From Sphagnum magellanicum (Eukaryota > Streptophyta > Sphagnopsida > Sphagnales > Sphagnaceae), in the NCBI GenBank assembly GCA_021904315.1, contig CM038919.1, positions 1,178,001-1,242,000 of the forward strand: a DNA stretch of 64,000 bases, written 5' to 3'. The notes under the pieces are model-generated. The model ran no database searches and was not told where the DNA came from. It was given only the letters and a program-made list of their open reading frames with translations. Shown here one piece after another: positions 56,850 through 64,000 of the stretch (positions are counted from its first letter, which is position 1; each line of letters opens with the position of its first letter). Made by a program: the position numbers and the translations under genes.

Positions 56850-59690
56850 AAGAGAAAGAGATTAATGACCAAACACTAAAGAATTTTGGATGAATATTTT
56901 ATATGCTTCAATGGGTTTCCTTGATCTGAAGGAGCCATCATGTGTGGCATGATGAATTTGTTTTATTTCCAATATGTCAAACAGACCCAAAATGCTTTGA
57001 GATTTTTAGGTTTAAATCATCAAATGGGTCTTGATTTTATTGCATGAGTATGAGACAGAAACTGATTATGTCAATGAAATGTGTCTGAGTCTAGTTGATC
57101 ATTTGCCTCCTCCTTTATTTCCTCGAGTATTTTGTTGGCTTCCAAATCACCCCAAAAAAAGTGCAAACATGAACAAAAGAAAGTGAACTAGCAAATGAAT
57201 GCAAAATAGTGGTGGTGATTAGCACTTCAAAGAGATCTAATCCTGGAAAAAATGAAAAATTATGGTATGTAATGGAAAATTAGCAAAATACCACATAGTG
57301 CATCACAAGTCAATGCTCCATCGATCCAAACGTGTAGCCCTTGAATAAGGTGCATAAAAATTCATTTTGAAAATATACTTAGAAATATATACCTAGAATA
57401 TATTCAAAATACCCTTTTCCTTCATGTGCTTCCTAAAATACACAAATAATGATTTCTCCTTAAACATCTTTTTTTCAATAATTACAAGGTAGAAATTTTA
57501 GTGATGACAAGTTCGTCAAATTGTGTACAACATGGTTGAATGTTACTCAAAATTTCACAAAAGGTGGGTCAAAAATCTTTTAAATCTCTTGGGCTTCTAT
57601 ATCTTAACAAAAGTGCCATATAGAACTAAAGTGGTCAGCTTTGCAACATGTAATGTCACAATTTTCAAGAACATTTGCAAGCATTGTTTGCAACCTTGAC
57701 AAATCTAGCACCGATGAATAAGATGAAATTACAAAGGCAAAGATCTTGTACCAAGAAACATCAAAGGGGTTTATTCACCATGATGGAATGTTGGCAAGTG
57801 TTATCAATTCCAAAATGGCTAGCACATCATGCCCCCACCTCTGTGACTTTAATAGCGGTAGATTCCAAAGTCACCTCGCACAAACAATAACAACCTTAAG
57901 GGCATGAATGCAAATGTGGCATCAACACCCTTGCAAACAACCCACAAGTAACAAAAAGGCAAAGACAATGGTAATCAAGGACTCTAAGAAGGCTAGATTG
58001 GATTTAGACTTTAGAAAAACAACTATAGCCATGGCAACAATCAACAATATGAAAATGAAGGTGTTGAAAGAATCCACTCATGTCTAACTCTTCACAATGT
58101 CATATTTGGACCTAGATGCTCAAGAATGTATCCACCTTCACCAACAAGTGTTGAGCTCCTTGAAGAAGATGTTTGTAGATATAGCCAATCCTTTTCAATG
58201 GCTTGTAGTGCCATATCACACCAATAATGTCAACAATAATGAAAATCCACTTCAAGTTGACGAAATAATTACAATTACCCATGACAACATCAATCATTTT
58301 TAGCTTTGTGAACACCTTTTGATGGTGTGGTCCATTAGTAAAGGATGCGGTTTATCATTGGAGAGGTCAAAGGTTCAAATCCTAATATTTATAACCTATG
58401 TACATGCTTGAAGGGCTAAAGTAGGTAGGCTAAGCTAAGTAAGTTAAATAGGCTATGTTATATTAGGTAAAAGTAGGAGAAGTATCTAGGCTAGGCTAGG
58501 CTACCACCTACTTGCCTTCCTTTTTATGGGTAAAAACACATTATGATGTACTTTTATGAAAATCACAATGGTAGTTTTTCTGGTTTTGTCAAGTCTTGGC
58601 TTCTACAACTCAAATGCATTTAAGAAATTTTAAAAATATATCTTGAAAATTTGGAAAAAAAAAACACCAAAAAGTTCAATACTTAGTGAAAAATGGACTT
58701 TACAATGTTCGCCACATTAATGTCACAATTTTAAAAAAATGGTTATGGTCATTTTTCTTTTAGTGGATTTGGAAGACATGTTCAAAATTTTTGGGGCCCC
58801 TACATTGTAGGCTCATAACACTTAATATGAAAAATCAAATAGAAAAAGTTCTCTCATTTAAAAAAAGTCAAAACGAAAACTTTAAAACTCACAAAGTCCA
58901 TTTAGATCTCCAAATTAATTCTTCCAAGAGCCATATCTATAGAGATGTTTTTAAAAGGTTTAAATTAGAAACACATGAACTTGGATATGGAAAAAATTGT
59001 TAACTTCAACATGATTTAAATGTTTTTATGTGAAAATACATTAGATTTGGACTTCGAAAATGGACTTTCAACCATCATTTTTTGTCCACCATAGTGTGCT
59101 TTCACCCTTGCGACCTACCTACCTACCTACTTGACTACAAAAAATTATTCTTGATAATAATTTTCAAAAAAAAATTATTTAAAGATGGGCATAAATTTGA
59201 TTGGTCAAATGGTTCACTATTTGTTAGTCAAAATGACCAGTCAAATGGTCCTTACTTTGCCAATAAAAAAGACCACCCTAATCACACTGGACATGTTAAA
59301 ATCAATTTGTCCAAAATGATAAGGGAGGTTTTTTGACCCATATCCAAATTTGGTCTATTTTATCATAATTTTTGGCTTGAAATTTTTATTAAAAAAATAA
59401 TGAATGGTGTTTTGTTCAATTTCAAAGAATTTTATTCATTTCAATTTCAGCTTGGCAATTGGATTATTAATTCATTCTATTGAAATGAATTTCATACACA
59501 TGGACAATGATTCAACACCTAGGCTAATAATTCAATAGCTTATCAAAAGAGCTAACTTCTTCCCCTTTAAAAGTCCACAAATGGTTGACTAGGTCATCTC
59601 GAAGTTGGCAGTGGGTTTCCTCTTGTCAAACTATGACTAGCTCTCACATGAACAAATCTTTTGAATGACAATGGGATTAACACTTGGTAT
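56850..59690. other. AT-rich spacer, no recognisable gene
   Basis: Two plus-strand frames (57675-57890 and 58097-58303) have ordinary amino-acid composition (for example SYLDLDAQECIHLHQQVL), but no family could be named. TAGGCTA words at 58420-58500 recall the 62.1-62.5 kb repeat, and a CCTA microsatellite lies at 59113-59132. Confidence 0.4.
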
Positions 59691-59734
59691 TCCTTTAGAT
59701 GAGTTAAAATCTATTATAGTCAAAAATTTGAATT

Positions 59735-60540
59735 CAATTTTAGATCCCTTTTTTCATCATCAACCACCATATTGTGCATGATCATAGTTGTTTTCCAAAT
59801 CACTTTCATGATTATTGCATTAATTTGTAGCCCCATTGGGTAATGCACCACCCCCCAAATCACGATTGTAAAATGCCAAATGTGCATTCAATACATTTGC
59901 AAGCCCTTTCTTACATTTTTGTAGACCATTTTGGCTTCTCACCTTGTGGCTAAAAGATAGTGTTCTAGAAAATAATAACCTAATTCATATATATGTCATT
60001 TGCTAAGAGGTAGTGCATGTAATGGGTGAGGCCATTGATAGTGAACTTTCTACATGTGGGGCAATTTCATGGAGGTAATTCACCATGAAAGGGGAATGAT
60101 CAATCACATTGATATTGTTTGGAAAACCCAAAAACCTTACAAAATTAGATATAAATGCATGCCAAATGCATAAATCTTTGGTTGAAAATGCCTCCATCAC
60201 CAAACTATTGTTGTTACCTTTGTTTTGGTATTAGCCTTGTTAATTGATCATATAAGTTTTCCACTTGGGCCAATGTGTACAATCTTCATTGAACATTTTA
60301 AGGAACCTTTGCAATTCATTAGAAATAAATATGCTTCAACATTATATTAGTCAAACAGATAGAATTCACACAAATATTCTTTTTTGGAAGAGGTCATTGA
60401 TAACATCCCACTTTTCCCAGAAGTACACATTGTAGTTCAAAACAATATTGTGAATTCTCATAAACAACTTCTTGTTCATATGAAATTTGCACCTAAATGC
60501 CTCTACTAGATACATGGAATCTTTAGCAAAGTAGTCCTAC
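59735..60540 (-). mobile_element. PIF/Harbinger (plant HARBI1-like) transposase remnant 2
   Basis: Minus-strand blocks in family order. At 60535-60388 there is YFAKDSMYLVEAFRCKFHMN then KKLFMRIHNIVLNYNVYFWE, the counterpart of the DYFADxPxY-x-FRRRFRM-LFLRI leader. At 60203-60060 there is EAFSTKDLCIWHAFI then NINVIDHSPFMVNYL, standing for EAVASxDLWIWHAFFG-x-NNDINVLxRSPL, which carries a catalytic aspartate. At 59880-59740 there is CKCIECTFGILQS and then TTMIMHNMVVDDE, standing for ExAFGxLQ and the ACVIMHNMIIEDE end. Stops and shifts separate the blocks. It belongs to a different branch from the remnant at 26.1 kb. No terminal repeats were identified. Confidence 0.75.
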
Positions 60541-61007
60541 CCTTTCTGATTATGAAGCTTTGAAAATCCACAATTTATGTTTGGTGTCTTCTTTCAGCAT
60601 AAACCACCATGTGCTAGCACCTATATTTGAATTGTGATGAACATCCAGTAATGCACATTACATGGTTGTGCATAACCCCCACATTGTTTTTGTCTCCTTG
60701 TTGTTGGTAAGATGTTCATCAAATCGAATGGGGTCTACCATCATCAATGTTAGCATGTGGAAAAAGAGAAACCTAGTGTCATGATTGAGCCTAATTTGTA
60801 AAATAAAACAAGAATGTTAAACTCTTGTCTTTCAATTTTGACCCAATAAACTCCCAATTAAGGTTTAATTTACACTGTCATGCCCGTACATGGTCTCATA
60901 CATGATGGCTAGTTATGGGCATGCCCATGTGCGCTTTTAAGGTTAATGTATGGTCTTAGGCGACTATACGTTATTAGGTACTTAGGGTTTTAGTTTGTTG
61001 GCGACAG

Positions 61008-61050
61008 TATAAAAGGCCAAGCCTTTCCCTTTTCTCTCTAGTTTTTCTAG
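61008..61050 (+). promoter_or_regulatory. Core-promoter-like TATA box and pyrimidine patch
   Basis: TATAAAAGG at 61008-61016 is followed 10-25 bases later by CCTTTCCCTTTTCTCTCTAG, a plant-style pyrimidine patch. No coding region that would use it was recognised. It could also belong to a terminal repeat of an old retroelement, which is discussed under rejected items. Confidence 0.3.
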
Positions 61051-61591
61051 ATTTCCTTTTTCAAGAAAGTTTCCTCCATAATAAGTTAGGATTTCTAAAT
61101 GCTCACAGTGGCCATTGCACAGCCACCATCTACATACATTACATCTTCTTCTTTCTTTGCAATTCAATTCTTTCTTTCATCTAATTTTAGAAAAACTACA
61201 CTTCTTGTTGTTTCATGTTGAAAGTGGCAAATTTCTTTTGCTTGTGAGTTCTTGAGTTATTAATGCTACTGCTAGTGTTGCTACTGTTGCTACTGTTGGT
61301 GTTGTTATTGTCGGAGGGTGTTGATGTTGCTGCTGCCGTAAGGAGTTGGTGGAGGGTGCTGGTGTTACTACTGCTGCAAAGAATTGGCATTGTTATAAAA
61401 AGGAGCTTGAGATCCTAGAACAGGTTTCAAAGCTCTTTCTCCTTTCTCTCGTTCTTACTCTCTTTTTTTTTCTTGAAGTTGCCGTAAAACAAAAACAAAA
61501 AAAAAATTTCAACTCCCACGGTCGGCATCGCTGCAGAACAGTGTAGCACTACTCACCATTACTGTTGAGCAACGTCACCGCGAGTTGCAGT

Positions 61592-61795
61592 GACGCAAGC
61601 TTGTAGCGCTGCCGCAAGCTCCTGGACCGCCGCAAGTTGTAACGTTGCTACAAGCTTTAATAACGTCGCAAGTTGTAGTGTCGCAAGCTTGCAGTGCCAC
61701 AAGCTCTAGCACCGCCACAAGTTACAGCGTTGCAAGCTGCAACGTTGTGAACTTGCAATGCTACAAACTGCAACACCGCTAGTTGCAACGTCACG
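61592..61795. repeat. Variable 15-19-bp GC-rich tandem array
   Basis: About eleven units of the type CGCAAG(C/T)T(T/G)(G/T)-AG(C/T)G(C/T)(T/C)GC run up to the CACTA-like terminus at 61798. Both GC and CpG are far above the flanking DNA. Units vary in length, so no reading frame is kept. Confidence 0.75.
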
Positions 61796-62129
61796 AGCAC
61801 TACTAGAAATCTTGTCGTTTGCAACCAGTCACTATGCAACTGGCATGCAACTGGCATGCAACTGGTTGTCGTTTGCAACTATCTCGGTCATGTTTGCAAC
61901 TATAAATTTGGTATTGTATAAATTTTCAACCATACGGTTGTGTGTGCAACTAATGTGCAACTAAATGTGTACAACATGGACACGTGTCATAAAAATGATG
62001 GCCTAAACTTATACATACTTAAATTATTATACTTAATATATCTACATAGGCTATGTATAATAATATTATGTGCCTCTAGTATTAAGGTTAACCACATGCT
62101 AACTACTTATGCTAACCTAAACTAACCTA

Positions 62130-62520
62130 AGTTAAAATAACCATGGCTAAACTAACCTAGGCTGAATAAATTAAAAGTTAAACTAACCATGACTAAATTA
62201 AATTAGGCTAAAACTAACCATGGCTAAATTTATTAGGCTAAATTAATTATGGCTAAATTAAGTTAGGCCAAACTAATTATGGTTAAATTAAGTTAGACTA
62301 AATTATTTATGGCTAAAATAAATTAAGCTAAATTAAATTAACATGGAATAAATATGGCTAAATGAAATTAAACCAAACCAATTATGGCTAAATTAAGTTT
62401 GGCTAAAATATTTATGGCTAAAGTAAATTAAACTAAAACTAACAATGGCTATATTAATTATGTCTAAATTAAAATGTACTAAATTAAATTAAACTAAACT
62501 AAACCATGGTTTAAGTATAT
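62130..62520. repeat. ~30-bp tandem repeat (ATGGCTAAATTAA-type)
   Basis: TGGCTAAA or close variants recur at about 62189, 62220, 62250, 62280, 62310, 62354, 62384, 62414 and 62445, mostly 30-31 bases apart. Between them lies TTAGGCTAAACTAATT-like sequence. It is part of the CACTA-like element's interior. Confidence 0.75.
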
Positions 62521-63020
62521 ATTACAAGTTTTTAAATTTTATTTGTCAAATATATTTAAATATTTATTTTGGCAAGTAAAACTATTTTATTTTATTTTAT
62601 TTGGAATTGTTTTCAGAAAATTTAAATTTGATTAAACAAAAAAATTATTCAGAATCAATTAATATGATAATATTATAATTTATTATAATTATTCATAATT
62701 ATCAATAAATTTTTATTATAATTATAATGATAATCAATTATATATATAATATCAATAGGTATTATATATTTAAATTCTATTATTTATGTTAAAATATTAA
62801 TGTAAATAGGCTACACAAATTAACCTCCAAGTACACAAACATCTTAAGCTAATTACTAGTTTGAACTGTATAATAATGTTAAAATCATATTTTCATTGAG
62901 TATTTATAATTATTAAAAATATTCTACAATCATTTTTGAAGTGCAAAAAAAGAAGGAGTAATGAAAAATTAACAAGAAGAATAAGTTTTCCAAGTTACAA
63001 AACGTTTTTTTTTTTTTTTC

Positions 63021-63330
63021 TTTGGACCCCTCCTACTTTCAAACCTCATAACTTTCTTATTTCTTATTCATTTAAAACGATTTAAAATGATATAGGAGCG
63101 CCATCTAAAGTTCTACAAATTATGTTTGAACTTTAATAGCAAAAAAACAACATAAAAGGGACTTTCTGGGTGTTTAAGAATCGGCCTTTGTAGTGCTAAA
63201 TGGTTTTTATTCTGAGTTTTTGACCCCTTTTACTTTGGGGGGCCATAACTTTCTCATTTTTAATTTGTTTTTCACAATTTTTAGTGTGTTAGATGCGCCA
63301 AGAGGAGGGCTTCAAGTTTTGTTTGGACAC
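63021..63330 (+). repeat. Direct duplication of a ~110-bp block
   Basis: 63021-63125 and 63216-63330 share TTTGACCCCTxxTACTTT, CATAACTTTCT(T/C)ATTT, a T/A-rich middle and TAGGAGCGCCA or TAGATGCGCCA. Divergence is about 30 percent by eye. Confidence 0.6.
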
Positions 63331-63689
63331 CAGAAGTAAAAAAACCCTCCCATGGCTGCTATACTTAATACATTAGTTGGATCTAATGTGCAACTAAATT
63401 GGTTCATGAAGTTTGCAATGGAATTTTTTATCCCATATCCTTTGGCTTCCAATTCTATTTGGCTCAGTATATAACTAGGAGCAATAACTTTATTGTAACC
63501 AAACACCAAATGCCATTGGGGATGAGTAAATAAATAAAGCTTGACCTCTATAAAATGGTTAATTTTAAAAATGAAATTGGATTGTTTTAATTTTACCTAT
63601 ATAGCCTAAACCTAGCTATGTTCAACCTACTTACATACATAAATAAACCTACTTATCTAATAGGGTTAATAATTACCTACCTACTTAGG

Positions 63690-63930
63690 CACACGTGTCA
63701 ACATCTTATTGGCCAAAAAATGGACGATTTAAATTTCATCAATTAATATTTAAAAATTTTTAAAAATAGGTAGGCCTTAATTGCCACGTGTCATCATATA
63801 ATTTGTGTTTAAAAATGACACATGTCAAATGGTCAATGAACGTTCCATGGTGTGCCACGTGTCATCATCTCAATGGCATTAAAGTAATTTTTAAAACTAA
63901 ATATTTAATTACAAAATAAAAGTACACGTG
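63690..63930. promoter_or_regulatory. Cluster of CACGTG (G-box/ABRE-like) words
   Basis: CACGTG or ACACGTGT occurs at 63691-63698, 63785-63790, 63856-63861 and 63925-63930. Two of them sit in the same word, GCCACGTGTCATCAT. A fifth is at 61981-61986 near the other side of the element. GCCACGTG is the ABRE/G-box bound by plant bZIP and bHLH factors. No gene lies next to it inside the window. Confidence 0.5.
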
Positions 63931-64000
63931 TTCGCATACAATTGGGTTAGCTAATTAACATGTAATGCAATGTGAACGCAGCCCCTGTAGTTGCATGCAG

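Larger units (their letters stand above)
61798..64000. mobile_element. CACTA-like DNA transposon, left part, runs off the window
   Basis: It begins CACTACTAGAAATC at 61798, a classic plant CACTA (EnSpm) terminus, preceded by GAG. The first 170 bases hold subterminal words GTTTGCAAC, GGCATGCAACTG and TGTGCAACTAA. The last bases of the window (GTAGTTGCATGCAG) are the same word inverted, so the other end may lie just beyond 64000. The interior is very AT-rich, with a 30-bp tandem repeat, a ~110-bp duplication and G-box words. No transposase is visible, so this is a non-autonomous element of at least 2.2 kb. Confidence 0.55.

Noticed and set aside
60870-61450. Possible long terminal repeat of an old retroelement (TGTCATGCCC start, TATAAAAGG, pyrimidine patch)
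   Set aside because: No second copy, primer-binding site, polyprotein text or target-site duplication was seen, so only a core-promoter-like entry was kept.
1-64000. CRISPR arrays, bacterial operons or riboswitches
   Set aside because: Intron structure, tRNA type and repeats are plant nuclear. The regular arrays (26, 30, 57-60 and 180 bp) have no unique spacers.

Overview
This is nuclear DNA of a land plant. The evidence is a plant-type tRNA-Phe(GAA), genes with many small GT-AG introns in AT-rich surroundings, F-box/LRR, OCRE/G-patch and beta-propeller proteins of plant type, a decayed plant PPR gene, and plant-style CACTA, PIF/Harbinger and LINE remnants. The wording of the PPR remnant and of the L1-like LINE recalls ferns and other seed-free plants with large, repeat-rich genomes. 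That placement is inference from remembered family resemblance.

Layout. 0-5.4 kb is repeat-rich DNA: a CACTA-like transposon end near 864 and a 286-bp tandem duplication carrying a strong hairpin. 5.4-7.1 kb (minus strand) holds an auxilin-like first exon joined to a broken C-terminal half of a DnaJ/zinc-ribbon protein. A second CACTA-like end lies at 8224. 11-16 kb holds two copies of an F-box/LRR gene on the plus strand, the first intact and the second a pseudogene with three lesions. A tRNA-Phe gene follows at 16955. 17-38 kb is a repeat desert with two LINE remnants (22.3-24.8 and 29.9-32.9 kb, minus), a PIF/Harbinger remnant (26.1-26.8 kb, plus), a small GC-richer orphan reading frame with its own TATA box and a 26-bp repeat array (28.4-29.2 kb), and a ~180-bp satellite (35.2-36.4 kb).

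39-54 kb is the gene island. Three co-oriented minus-strand genes have exons I could join by splice site and phase: an 8-exon, probably plastid-targeted coiled-coil protein; a 5-exon beta-propeller protein of F-box/kelch style with a disordered N-terminus and no visible F-box; and a complete 10-exon OCRE/G-patch protein of 730 aa. 54.7-56.8 kb has a GA-rich minisatellite, a PPR pseudogene and three orphan exons of an unidentified host gene. 57-64 kb is AT-rich DNA with a second PIF/Harbinger remnant and a CACTA-like element that starts at 61798 and runs off the window.

The plant genes here do not form a pathway. The one possible shared theme is RNA processing and protein turnover (G-patch/OCRE, F-box, propeller). 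Most of the novelty lies in gene wreckage and chimeras, in the orphan reading frame with its repeat-bearing promoter, and in the internal repeat structure of the mobile elements. All exon models are by eye. No database search was possible.
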